Assembly (NCBI GenBank): GCA_035048495.1
Contig: CM068541.1
Location: forward strand, 7,261,929-7,325,928
From: Euptelea pleiosperma
Lineage: Eukaryota > Streptophyta > Magnoliopsida > Ranunculales > Eupteleaceae
Direction of reading: 5' to 3'
DNA length: 64,000 nucleotides
Positions 53,849 through 64,000 of the stretch are shown here, piece by piece. The first letter of the stretch is position 1; each line of letters opens with the position of its first letter. Both the position numbers and the translations under genes were made by a program. The notes under the pieces were generated by a model. That model was given only the letters and a program-made list of their open reading frames with translations. It was not told the DNA's origin and searched no databases.

Positions 53849-54512
53849 TGGACTTGATTGACGGAACTCTTATAGATGACAATTTCTACAACATTCCATG
53901 TATGAACTGTTTTCTTGATTGTTGATTGGTCAAAGTTCTGACTCTTATTTTGGTTTGTTAGATTGTCTGACGGATGATAAGATTTAAAAGTTCTAGATCA
54001 ATAGATTGAAGGGTTATCTATATGATATACAGTGGCAGGTGCATTGTCTATCGTGCAGCCTGCTACATCACATACCTTCACTTCAGAAAAAAAACAAAAC
54101 AAAAAGTTATCGTAGCTTTCTTGGCCTTGCAACTTTTTACAGGGTCCGTTTGGACGCACCGATTGGGGTCAATTTGCGAATTGACTTGGAAGTCATCGCT
54201 ATTTGATATTTCGCTACTTCTCATTTTGTCTTTCCTGGAAAGATCATTCCAGTGACAGTCTTCCTTGATCTTTCCTCGCTCGCTACTCGTTAATGTCATG
54301 GGGTCAGAGAAAAAATTTGCTGTTCCTACTTCAAATGGCCACCCTTTAAAGATGCTTGAATCCAATGGCTAGAAATCACCAATTAAGCTGACTTTTTTGT
54401 GTGTAGGTCCACCATGTGGTGAACTGCCATGTGGCATATGGTGGAGGGATACAGCAAAGTTGGGCGCTGGGGCAGGCCAGTTGCTGCTTTTCATGATGTC
54501 ATGATGCCCAAT
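53849..54512. other. Intergenic, no gene
   Basis: AT-rich sequence. At 54365-54440 is a single arm of a foldback element (AGAAATCACCAATTAAGCTG then GTAGGTCCACCATGTGG). Nothing else recognised. Confidence 0.45.
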
Positions 54513-54843
54513 CAAGGAGTAAATCTTACCTGACCACCCACACTATAAGCCACGTGGCACTTTCTTAGAGGACATTGACTATATTGAAGTTTGGCCAATC
54601 CTTAGGTGGACCTATAAACCCAAAGTGATTACTAAGCGTTAGTTGAAATCATTTTCATGGGTTGATTTTAACCATAGGAATTTAAGCATTATTATCATTA
54701 TTTGGGTACAAAGATCTAATCAGGTTGATTTTTGGTTTGTAGGTCCACTTAGGGATTAGCGAAACATCCATACGGGTCAGCGTCCTCTAAGAGTGTACCA
54801 CGTGGCTCATATTATGGGTGGTCAGGCAAGTTTTACTCCCCAA
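54513..54843. mobile_element. Foldback MITE, outer-arm type 1
   Basis: Left end GGAGTAAATCTTACCTGACC then CACTATAAGCCACGTGGCAC. Right end CCACGTGGCTCATATTATGG then GTCAGGCAAGTTTTACTCC. Core AGGTGGACCTATAAACC mirrored by GGTTTGTAGGTCCACTT. Confidence 0.75.
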
Positions 54844-55145
54844 TCAAAATTGCCTCAAATTTAGACAATTTTATCAACATCATGTACCTATTCACATATG
54901 GTTGAAAAGTTAGGCCACATTGAATTGGCTGGATCAATCCAATCCAACGCAATCTCTACCCGGATCCGGACTTTAAAAAAAGAGCTTTTGAGGAGAAAAC
55001 TTAGAGACGGGGAAAAGAATAAAGAGAAGAAAGGTTAGTTTCTCTCTCCCCCGAATCCTATCATCCCTCTCTCTCACACACGGGGGCCATCACCAGCCCT
55101 GCCACCACCACAACCAAGTTGTGGTTAGATCGCCCAAGTTAGAGT

Positions 55146-55328
55146 CATGGTTCGAAATCTCGGCCGATCACGTTCTGGATCGGGTGATCCAATCGGAATT
55201 GGAGCCCACCGATATATCCAATGAAAAAATGGATCGTCTTGCACCTGAGATCACTGTTTCAATTCCCTGGATGTCTCACTTCGTCTCGGGTTGAGATGCA
55301 CCGATCCAGCCTCTGATCCCGAACCATA
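55146..55328. mobile_element. GC-rich hAT-like MITE, second copy
   Basis: Left end CATGGTTCGAAATCTCGGCC, right end GATCCCGAACCATA, flanked by GTTAGAGT (55138-55145) and ATTAGAGT (55329-55336), 7 of 8 matching. A third fragment ends GACTTCGAACCATA at about 55432. Confidence 0.68.
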
Positions 55329-55544
55329 ATTAGAGTGGCATACCTAGTGATTCTCTAGGATTTGAGCTATACATCGGACAATTGGCTCGGTGGTTGTCGG
55401 TCCAAAGCAGGATAGGCTGAGACTTCGAACCATAATTCACGATACATGTATTTCTTCTCAAACACATTTTTCACTTATCAACATAAGATCTTATTCTCTC
55501 TCACAATTAAAATATTACTAAAGGGATGCGATGCACATGCACCT

Positions 55545-55705
55545 TACACATGGCACACTATTAGAGACCACTGACCATATGGATGCTTGGCCTATCCCTA
55601 AGTGGACCTACATGCAAAAAGTCAGCATGATTAATGATTCCTAAACATTTGATTGGAGTCATTTTCATGGGTTGATTTTTAACCGTGGAATTTGAACATT
55701 ATAAT
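55545..55705. mobile_element. Half of a type 1 foldback MITE
   Basis: Only the left arm and core are present: CACATGGCACACTATTAGAG, TATGGATGCTTGGCCTATCC, GTCAGCATGATTAATGATTC. The mirror half is missing. Confidence 0.6.
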
Positions 55706-56177
55706 TTAGCATGCAACTTGAGGTATATTGTTAGGCAATGACAAAACGACATGACAATGCACGCAGTGGCGGAGACAGGATTTTGTTCGAGGGTGGGCAA
55801 AATTGTACACAGCTTGCTCCAGGGTGGGCAAAAAGGTACTTTCCAAGGTGGGCTAAAGGGCATTTTGAAAAACAAAAAAACTGCTTGGCCATCTGTTGGG
55901 GGGGGGGGGGGGGGCGTAGATCTCTAATAGTGTTCCACGTGGTGTTTACAGGTGCAACCTTGACAGCCTTTGTATCTGACGAAGATAGCAATATTTTCAC
56001 GCATGAATGCATTCACATTCTAAAAGATATATAAAGACAAAAGCCTCTATCAACATAAATCATTTAAAAAGAAAATCCTAAGCAAACTAGCTAGGGACAT
56101 TTTGGAAATAATGGGAATTGGGGACATAAAGCAAGAAAGGTTTTCTCTCTTTAATAAGTAGAATAGATGCGTCTGAT
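55706..56177. other. Intergenic with poly(G) tract and GTGGCGGAG-type repeat
   Basis: GCAGTGGCGGAGACAGGATT at about 55761 and the repeated GGGTGGGC resemble a repeat common in plant genomes (AGTGGCGGAGCCAGGA). A run of 17 G lies at 55898-55914. No gene. Confidence 0.45.
55898..55914 (+). repeat. (G)17 homopolymer
   Basis: Uninterrupted run of 17 guanines in otherwise AT-rich DNA. It is able to form a G-quadruplex and prone to length error in sequencing. Confidence 0.95.
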
Positions 56178-57510
56178 CTTTTTTTATTTTTTTGATAAAT
56201 AAACTTCTTTATTAAAAGGGAACCTTGGAGGCCAAGGAAGCCTACCAAGAGAACAAGAACAAACAAAAGAGACAACACAAACTTACAAGAAAACACAAGG
56301 CAACAACATGGAAAACAAGTGCCCAACCCTAACTCACCTCCTACAAACTAACTAGGGCCATTTAAAAACCACATCCAAAAAAAATATACATTTTCCTTAT
56401 TCATACAATTTGACCCACAAAAACACTGAAGCTTTAATCTACAAAAAGAGGTGCTCTAGGGGAAGACTCTTGCCTTCAAGCAAAGAAGGCAAATAACAGC
56501 CATAAGAGTCAAAGACCACATCCTTTTTCCAACCCCAAGCAAAGAAGAGCTCCTTCGCCATCTTAGGACTAACCTATGCAACTCCAAACTCTTTGAACAA
56601 CTTGGTCCATATAAGCCAAGCACACCTGCAATGTAATAACAAATGGTCCACTGACTCTCCATTACTCAAATACAACATACAATGGTCCAAAATACTGACC
56701 CCTCTCTCCAAAGAAAGTCCATAGTCTGGAGTCTACCACAAACAACACACCAAGCTAAGAACCGAACTTTGGAAGGAGCAACCTGGTCCATATAGCTATG
56801 TGTAATCGCAATCAACATTTTCTTTTGTGTAATCAAACGATTCATTAACACTCAAAAAAACCCTTACAAAATATCCTTAAACCACGGAGGGTGGTTCGAG
56901 ACCATAAAGAAGGAGAAGAAGAGATGAGCAGCCCCCTTGACTGATCAAGGAATATAAACAACGCAAGAAGTAAGTTGTTCAGACAAGTCTAAAATATCCG
57001 CAAGCAAAGTGGATGAGTATCTACCCAAAAAATGAGATTTCCATTGCAATGTCTTCAACAAATCATGCACATCCATTTCTACTATCGCCACCGAGCACTA
57101 GGAGTGTCAATTTTACTGGTTTAAACGGAACCGAAAACACCAGTTCCAGTTCCACATTTTTTGGAACCGATTAAAAAAGAACCGAAACCGAACTGACAAT
57201 TATGGTTCTGGTTCTGGGTAGTTTAATATGGCACCGAAACCGATAGGAGCCAAGACTTAACCGATAAGAATAGGAACTGATATATAAATATAGTGTTAAA
57301 ACTCTCATTGTACAAGATTGGACCCAATATACCAGGAACCGGAACGATAGGAACTACATAATCAGTTCGGAATCCGAATCCATCATTTTGAGAACCGAAA
57401 CCGTTAAGGACAGGAATGATAAGACTACCTTAGAAATCGAACCGGAACCGACCTGTTGACACCCCTACCGAGCACTAGAGCTGCAACAACTGATCCGCAT
57501 GGTGCATGTC
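56178..57510 (-). pseudogene. LINE remnant, zinc-finger end, minus strand
   Basis: On the minus strand, 56666-56851 and 56456-56662 encode a zinc-finger tract (APSKVRFLAWCVVCGRLQTM, then a HLLLHC-type histidine/cysteine stretch and AWLIWTKLF-like residues after frameshifts). The 3' end runs to AATAAAGAAGTTTATTTATC and an A-rich tail at about 56180-56210. It is interrupted by the hAT-like element at 57099-57467. The related remnant at 63270-63960 shares the same 3' end wording (GGAGGCCAAGGAAGCCTACC and GAGGCTAAGGAAGCCTGCC). Confidence 0.7.
57099..57467. mobile_element. hAT-like element with TAGGGGTGTCAA ends and perfect 8-bp target duplication
   Basis: 369 bp; left end TAGGAGTGTCAA, right end TTGACACCCCTA, flanked exactly by CCGAGCAC (57091-57098 and 57468-57475). 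The interior is rich in GAACCGAAAC and GGAACCG words. The termini and 8-bp duplication are those of hAT elements. It is nested in a LINE remnant, so it is younger. Confidence 0.82.
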
Positions 57511-57541
57511 ACGTTTAACATTAGTCAAATGATGATTAAAC

Positions 57542-57740
57542 CAAGGTCTAAAAGGGAGCGTTATGACGGTCTGGGAGCGTTAATGTTATTTCCGTTATAA
57601 CGAAAAAAAGCCCAGGGGTAAAAATGGAAATAATGGAAAAAAAATGGTCATTTTTTTCTCCACAATTTTCCAGAAAATAAGGGTCCTTATTTTCGTTGTA
57701 ACTGAAGTTATTTTTGTTATAACGGAAAATACCCTTTTTA
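57542..57740. mobile_element. hAT-like MITE, GTTATAAC variety, partial
   Basis: Starts CCAAGGTCTAAAAGGGAGC and contains GTTATGACGG, CCGTTATAACG and TTGTTATAACGG. Related to 49258-49530 and 58312-58606. Right border uncertain. Confidence 0.5.
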
Positions 57741-58040
57741 TGTTCATGGTCTTCTTTTCTTTCAGTCAATACAAAAGCTATTGTTGACCGTCCAAGCAGG
57801 CCTTACATCTTAGATCAGGCAGTTGAGAGCTTAAAGTCAACCATTTTCGAATTACAGTTCATTAATTGGACGGTCCACATTAACTGCCTCCCGTACTCCG
57901 TGCCAGTAGAGATGATTTATAAAAAGAGTTTCAGTATATTGTCTATACACCGGATTAATACTCTTTATAACAAAGCACCAAAATCTCTTCCTTGCTTATC
58001 CGTTTCCAAAAACCTTCTCTTCCTCTTTCTTTCTGTGAGA
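57741..58040 (+). promoter_or_regulatory. Upstream region of the FKBP gene
   Basis: A span of 300 bp before the start codon, GC-richer and TC-rich toward 58040. No sharp TATA box. The candidate TTTATAAAAAG at 57916 lies about 125 bp before the ATG. Confidence 0.35.
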
Positions 58041-61000
58041 ATGGAAGCTTCTTCGTTCCAAAACCTAATTCAATTCAATTGCGCCTCCAGATCTCGGAAG
58101 TAAGCTCTTGCTCTCTGTTCCCTTTTATGCGTTTTTTCTCTCTTAAATTCTGTTTTTGTTGGTCTCATTCTACATCCTCAAGTAGTTTGCATGTATGTAT
58201 GAGTAGAATTACATACATACCCATGTATCTGTGTATGTATGTATATATGTATAATTCAGTACCATGGCATATTTACTTTGTTGCTACTCTGTTCCACTCG
58301 TACAGTTGAACCATGGTTTAAAAAACAGCCATCATAATGAAAATAACGGCCGTTATAACGGCTTCGGACCTCCCCCGTTACGTTATGTTCTTTTTTAACG
58401 CTCAGAAAATAAGGGCCGTTATTTTATGAAAAGAAGTGTTAAAATAACTTCAGTTATTTCCGTTATTTTTCATTATAAAATTTTATTGAAAATTTGAATT
58501 TTAGCACTGTTTTCTCTGTTTTTGCCCTTGTGCGTTACAATTATAACGGAAAAAACGGTAACGCCCCAGTCCGTTATACCGTTATAACAGCCCCTTTTAA
58601 ACCTTGAATAAAACTTTGATGACAGATGACAGGGCACAATACGAGCCACGTGGAACACTCTTGGATTGGAATTGTTTTCATGGGTTGATTTTAACCGTGC
58701 GAAATTTGAGCATTATTGACCATTATTTGAGGTACAAAGATCCAAAGGTTTGAAATCACAAATCAAGATGATTTTTTGTTTGTGGGTCCATACAGGGATT
58801 GGAAAAACATCCATACGGTCAGAGTCCTCTAAGAGTATGCCACGTGGCTGCTATTGCACCCTCGGCCTTAATGACAGTGCCCTGTCATCAAAGTCTTACT
58901 CTTAAAGCTTGAGTTGAACTATCGGATATGAATACTGAGAACCATTTTGAAGGTATTGGTGTAACATGACATGTCTACTCTATGTGCATAAGCATGTCAT
59001 CAGACATGTACATGTGTACCTATTTATATGTTTCTTGGAAGATTGAACTGTGGATACTGACACCCATTTTGAAGGGGACTTGGTCTAACATGACATATCT
59101 CTGTGCATAAGCATGTCATCAGACATGAACATGTGTGCCTATTTATAGTTTCTTGGAAGATTGAGCTGCGAATTGTAAATTCCTCTTCTAATAGCTTCAA
59201 AAAAAAAAAAACATAAACTACTTAAAATTGTAGAAATATGAGATTGCTCGATCAGATCACATTATAATGTTCGACAATCCAATCAAATTGTAGTAAATTT
59301 TGACATTCTATGGCATTTCAATGTTCTCTTTGCGACTTGAAGTATGAATCGCGGGAATTCGGAAATGCTGCAAATGCAACTCTGTTATGTTGTTTTGTTT
59401 GTGTAGCCAGTCTGATAAATATGTTGTTGCTTTTGCATGAAATCAGTTGTGTGGACAGGCGGCAATGTGGAAAGGCTCGGGTGAAGGGGTTGAAAGGAAA
59501 TTTTGGTTCTCTAATTAGCTGCAGAGTATCGAGGAGGCTATTATTGGACCTTATGGGACTCAATGCCATAATATTATATGTTCGTCCTGCTCTTGCGGCA
59601 CCGATGCTGGAGATGAAGGAACCTGAAGTAATCCGGTAAGAAGATCCTATATATGGTCTTTTAGCTATTGGAACTCTATACTAGAGTAAAGAAAAAAATT
59701 GAATAGGTTAAGCTTCCTCGTTTTGTCACTTGTTTATCAGTTCTTATGAACAATGGGTATTTGGAATTTGAAGCATCCAGAACTCAGAAGCTGGCTAGTG
59801 GGGTGAGAATTCAAGGTAAAACTTTATGCTTTATGTTTTTCTGTTCTTCAAAATTATTTGACAGAGGTAATAGATTTATTTTACTTTTTATATAAAACAC
59901 CTTGATTTCTTCTTTCTTTTTTGATTACCTTCCTTGTGTATGTATAAGACCGAATCCATTCGATTTCTAAAAAGGATGGAATAAGGTTTGATCCTATTCA
60001 TGGGGATTCCGTAAATATCCCATTACAATCCCAACTCATCCATTAGAAAAAGTAAAACGAAACAAGAACTAGTCTGAAGACATCAAGAGAGATACTGTAA
60101 TTTTTTTTTTTATGAAGCTAACTTATCTTTGGTTTCATGTATAATCTTCTACCATTAAGTTTGTGTTGACTCTAGTATTAAGGTTTGCTGAACACCCTTT
60201 GTGGGGAAATTTTAAGTAAGTCAATGCGACTTGTATGATTTAAAATTCATCTACTTGAAGAACTGCACTAGAAAAAAAAAAAAAATCCTGTGGAGATGCT
60301 ATTGCATGTTCATGATCATTCATGCGAAACACCAAACTGTCATCAATGGAGGTCTTATCTAATACACTCTTTGTTAAATAAATCACTTCTAAATTTTATT
60401 GATGGAAACAGGTCTCGATAACACATGGGTATGTTTTGCTCCGGATTTCACACTAACTTTCTTAGTTTCCATTTCAAGATATTATTGAAGGGGAAGGACC
60501 AGAAGCTCACGAAGGAGATTTGGCTGAAGTTAATTATGTTTGCCGACGTTCAAATGGATATTTTGTTCATAGGTAGTGTGTTAATGTTTTTATCTGTGTT
60601 TTCAATGGTGTCTGGAATTACATTAAATGTGAAGAGCATAAAAAAATCTTGATTGTTTGAGCAACCAGGTAGGGCGGGATGTCGACATTTTCTTTCTAGT
60701 AGCTTATTACTTTTCGCTTCCATTTCCTTGCCTCCTAAACTAGTGAATTTCTTATTTTATTCTGTAACACTGTATTGAGTTCGGATTTCTGTTATATTTC
60801 AATGTAGTACCGTGGATCAATTCAGTGGAGAAAGCGCACCTGTCATACTTCCTCTGGATGAGAAGCAGGTTAGTTTCTGTTTTGTTCCTCTAATTGGAAG
60901 CTTGAACAAATATGGGATATGTTCGTGCCGATTTTTAAAATTTCTTTAAATTTTTGAACACTTGTCTAAGAGTCTCCATTTTAAAATCTATTTAAAAAAC

Positions 61001-62192
61001 AGTTAAAAGCATTTAACAACAAAACACAATATAATATAATGGAGAATTGTCATTGATCACTTTCTAATATATTGATAATTTGATATCACTATTGTTAGTG
61101 ACATCCCCTTCCCTTAAAGGTAAAAGAAGAAAATAATTAGGGAACCCACCCTCCAAAAATGTAAGAAGAAAAACCAATGTAAGGTATTGTGTCCCTTTTT
61201 TTCGTAAAATGAGGAATTCAAGTACCTGGTTAGGGCCAGTTGAATCTACAATTTTCTGTTTTGGAAGCCATCTCATATTCTTTGTAAACCCATTAGTTGG
61301 TGGGAACACTCTGTATTGTACTAATCATCTCATAAGTTGCTCTTTTTAACAGATCATACAGGGCCTGAAGGAGGTCTTGATTGGCATGAGGGTTGGAGGT
61401 AAGCTCTAGAGTTATGGATTTCATGATTTTCATACCCACCTTTCTAGGTACCAAAGGCATGTCGTCATTAATTACACTATTAAAGCTGATGGGTCACCTT
61501 GGGGTGGGGCATAGCGCATAACCCAAAATTGCCCATGCAGTTTGGTTTATGCTCATCATCCAAGGGATGTTCTATTAACTGGGCAGTTTGGATCAATGGG
61601 ACATCTGCCAATTTCAGGTAAAGAGGCATAGACCCTACCATTCTTCATGGATACCACACCATATATCCTCTGAGTTTAACTGGCAAGCTGTTTAAATTAA
61701 TAAAAACAAAAGTTTCAGGGACCCATATGGTTGTTTCGAAGAGAAATTGGCTAATTGGAAGAAATGTGGTTGCTACACGCAAGATTTTCCTACTTACCTC
61801 TAGCTTTTCTTTGCAAGAAGTTATTAAAATAAAGTGCACCTTTGTGGGTTATTTTACAGGAAAGAGGAGAGCATTGATACCTCCTTCTGTTGGATACATA
61901 AATGAAAATTTGAAACCAATCCCTGATGAGGTTTTTCCCTTTCCTTCTTTTTCTTCATTCTTTTCGTAGTTATTGAGGAACATCCCTTAATAGACTGCTT
62001 GTAAATCCATCTTCCATAGCGTATATACAAAACCACTCTACATGAGAATGCTGACAAACTGATTTCTTGTAATCATCTTTAATCCCCATGTTGTGTTCTG
62101 GTTGTTGGTTGCAGTTTGGCCCTCGACGGAGCCTTCTGTCTCATGCAAATGAGCCTTTGGTATTTGAGGTACAGCTCTTGAAGTTATTATGA
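58041..62192 (+). CDS. FKBP16-1: Chloroplast FKBP-type peptidyl-prolyl isomerase, FKBP16-1-like, 206 aa, eight exons
   Basis: Exons: 58041-58099, 59459-59635, 59781-59815, 60479-60572, 60808-60868, 61353-61398, 61860-61930, 62115-62192. All are GT-AG and in frame. The product starts MEASSFQNLIQFNCASRSRK, a serine/arginine-rich chloroplast transit peptide. S44-R45-R46 then a hydrophobic stretch and A64-L65-A66 look like a twin-arginine thylakoid-lumen signal with cleavage after ALA. The FKBP domain (about 85-206) shows VRIQDIIEGEGPEAHEGDL, VNYVCRRSNGYFVHST, GGKRRALIPPSVGY and the end LVFEVQLLKLL. The usual active-site FDSS is replaced by FVHST and the FKBP12 tryptophan (VI-GWEE) is absent, as in other lumenal FKBPs with little isomerase activity. 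FKBP16-1 is the closest family I recall. The last exon must read through GAG|GTACAG, which is not a splice site here. Confidence 0.88.
58312..58606. mobile_element. hAT-like MITE in FKBP intron 1
   Basis: Left end CATGGTTTAAAAAACAGCC, right end AACAGCCCCTTTTAAACCTTG. The interior has ATAACGGCCGTTATAACGG. The flanking 8-mers AGTTGAAC and AATAAAAC match at only 5 of 8 bases. Confidence 0.62.
58613..58894. mobile_element. Foldback MITE, outer-arm type 1, in FKBP intron 1
   Basis: Left end ACTTTGATGACAG, right end CTGTCATCAAAGT. Both arms carry CCACGTGG (58646-58653 and 58840-58847). The left half of the core is partly deleted. It starts six bases after the preceding MITE. Confidence 0.75.
58916..59162 (+). 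repeat. Tandem duplication in FKBP intron 1
   Basis: Two units (58916-59044 and 59045-59162) share AACATGACAT, GTGCATAAGCATGTCATCAG, ACATGTGT and TTTCTTGGAAGATTGA. A third start (GAGCTGCG) follows. Confidence 0.85.
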
Positions 62193-63269
62193 GTTTATCT
62201 TCTGGCTTCGTGGTCAACATTGGTTTGGTAAGATTAGAGTATATGGTTCTTGTTTGTATCCTAGTTCTGAGAAAGAATCTGAAAATATGGCATTTGTTCA
62301 AGAAATTAGATTCCTGTCCATGAGCTCTGGTTGAAATGTGTATTATCTCCTCCCCTTCTAAACCAATATGCAAATATTATTTCTTTCCTAGCTGTTTCTT
62401 TCTCCTCGGCCTTGTCAAGAAAATGCCTTAATTAAGATTCTCCAGGTTAGGATTCTCTACAAAGACTTGCCAACAAATGTAGAATGATCAACTTGAAATA
62501 CAATCTGTGTACGAACACTTGCCATTCATCGTTTATAGAAAGCTTTACTTTCTATTTCTCATGTTGGCCTCTTTTTTTTTTCTTTTTATATTTTTAAAAG
62601 AACAGCAAGAGAATCTTTGTTGATAAAAAAATCTCAAACACTGACCCTTGAAGGTTGTCAAATTATGAACTTACCAACTCATAAAAAATAAACGCCAACA
62701 CACAGGGCTGAAGAATTAACACCATTCAAGATAATCTCTGAAACTGCCATAGTACTATTTCTTAAGTACGTCTCTATTTACAAATTAGTAAATAATAAAA
62801 TCATCATTTATTGCTCTTACAGTGACATGACACTGCATCAAATACACTCCAAAAGTGCATGTTCTCCATATCCTGTCCAACTAGAAAATATCATTCTAAA
62901 TCAGCCAAGAGAACCAAATACTCCCACACTCAAAAAGTTCAATTACTTGGCTCATTATCCTGTGACTAATTTGGATCTAGTACCTCTTTTTCTATCGTTG
63001 AGCTCCAACAACATCCTTCCGGACAACTTGGCTTTTGATAAAACCTATGAGGAAATTTTTATACCACCTGATGTTCTATAACATTGAAGCAAAACTATTT
63101 ATGCTCAAACACATTTAGTAGATTAAATACTGCAGATTCAGACCCACACAGAATCATGCTGATTCAGTTAATAGGAAACAGAAACACAAATTCTACAAAA
63201 GCATTTAAAGGTAAGTTCTCTGCTGCTGAAGGATTCTGTGAAGCCTCTTCACCCAACTACTTTATTCAG
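62193..63269. other. FKBP 3' flank and unassigned sequence
   Basis: The first part is the likely FKBP 3' untranslated region. An ORF at 62827-63081 (84 codons, plus strand) follows but has no recognisable domain and no supporting context. I leave it unassigned. Confidence 0.4.
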
Positions 63270-63960
63270 AAAAATTAATTTTTTTTAATAAGTATAAAGG
63301 ATTTATTGAGTAGGGCCCTTAGAGGCTAAGGAAGCCTGCCAAGAAGCCAAAACGAACTACAATGGGATGACAAAAAGCTACAAAGAGGATGGGTTTATTT
63401 TTTGAAGACCTGTTTTTCGATGGGATGTTATATGTTATAGAGACCCCCCTGAGTTGTATCTTTGTTTTTCTGTTTTTGGGCAGTTAGCCTTAGCCATGTG
63501 AAGGTTTTCTCAACCTTCTCGGCTTTTTGTACCCTTTCTTTTCTTCTCAATAAAGCTATACTTATAAAAAAAAACTACAAAGAGGAGCAAAGAAAAACAA
63601 CAAACAACCACCCAAACTCTCACCACTAATCCCTTTCTCTACTAATTAGATCTGCCCATTTAAAAACGATATCTTCAAAAGAGATACCTTTCCCTTCCCC
63701 ATACAACTTGACCCAAAAAATAAACCAAAGCTTTAATCTCCAATAGAAGCTACTCCAAATGAAGACTTTTGCTCTCAAACACCCTGTTGTTCCTCTCCCT
63801 CCACAATCCCCAAAAAACCGTCAAAGGAGTTAAAGCTCACATCCTCGCTCATAAAAAAATTAAATTCACATCTTATTCTAAAGGAACACATATTCAAACA
63901 CCTCTCCTCGCTCTTTTGTAGTTTCATTCATAGTCACAGAAATCTCTGATTTTTCGAATT
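63270..63960 (-). pseudogene. LINE remnant, minus strand, interrupted
   Basis: The 3' end on the minus strand (CTACTCAATAAATCCTTTAT then an A-rich tail at about 63270-63290) matches the wording of the remnant at 56178-57510, as does 63700-63840 (CAACTTGACCC, AAGCTTTAATCTCCA). It is split by the insertion at 63390-63574. Probably extends past the window end. Confidence 0.6.
63390..63574 (+). mobile_element. 5'-truncated LINE insertion with 12-bp target duplication
   Basis: 185 bp flanked by CTACAAAGAGGA (63378-63389 and 63575-63586). It ends in AATAAAGCTATACTTATAAA plus a short poly(A), the hallmark of target-primed LINE insertion, and lacks a 5' end. It sits inside an older LINE remnant in the opposite orientation. 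Confidence 0.8.
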
Positions 63961-64000
63961 CACGAATCAATTGCCGATTAATTGACTAAGACCCATTTTT

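Noticed and set aside
53543..53857. 104-codon ORF rich in SDRSGSGSEPTDP
   Set aside because: Lies within the GATC-word hAT-like MITE 53599-53840 and reads as an ORF on both strands by composition only.
62391..62505. Possible extra FKBP exon (LSPRPCQENALIK)
   Set aside because: Reading through at 62166 gives the family-typical end VFEVQLLKLL and a stop at 62192, which fits better than splicing at GTACAG.
62827..63081. 84-codon plus-strand ORF
   Set aside because: No recognisable domain, no splice or leader context, and it lies in transposon-rich 3' flank.

Overview
The window is nuclear DNA from a flowering plant, most likely a repeat-rich woody species. Genes are few and split by long introns with canonical GT-AG junctions. 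The products belong to plant families: a CBL calcium sensor, a chloroplast FKBP and cytosolic HSP90. Everything between and inside the genes is packed with small inverted-repeat transposons, LINE remnants and short tandem duplications. I cannot name the species.

Layout: 1-10.7 kb has no intact gene. It holds a Mutator-like element with a perfect 9-bp target duplication, a decayed WW-domain (FNBP4-like) gene fragment, and two copies of a duplicated segment (4905-7545 and 8265-10035) that act as empty-site controls for each other's insertions. A conserved plant gene of unknown function (242 aa, four exons) lies on the minus strand at 10763-15881. It is divergent from a dolichyl-phosphate glucosyltransferase gene (ALG5, eleven exons, 17011-26594), with about 1.1 kb between the start codons. 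From 26.6 to 36 kb is a gene-free block dominated by foldback elements of one superfamily. A CBL2/CBL3-type calcium sensor gene (coding exons 38983-47220, leader exon near 36.0-36.1 kb) follows, with a LINE remnant in its first intron. A cytosolic HSP90 gene lies on the minus strand at 49895-52866. From 53 to 58 kb is another transposon block. A thylakoid-type FKBP (FKBP16-1-like, eight exons) occupies 58041-62192. The window ends in nested LINE remnants.

The intact genes are unrelated housekeeping or signalling genes and do not form a pathway: N-glycan precursor synthesis at the ER, calcium signalling at the vacuole membrane, cytosolic protein folding and a plastid immunophilin. All exon joins below keep reading frame and give proteins of normal family length. 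That is the main support for the models, which were assembled by eye.

The most interesting material is in the repeats. One palindromic core occurs with three different outer arms, and one of those arms carries a G-box (CACGTG) on each side. Several elements can be delimited to the base by target-site duplications. Insertions are nested in a readable order, and a composite foldback abuts the CBL leader exon, which itself carries overlapping upstream ORFs.
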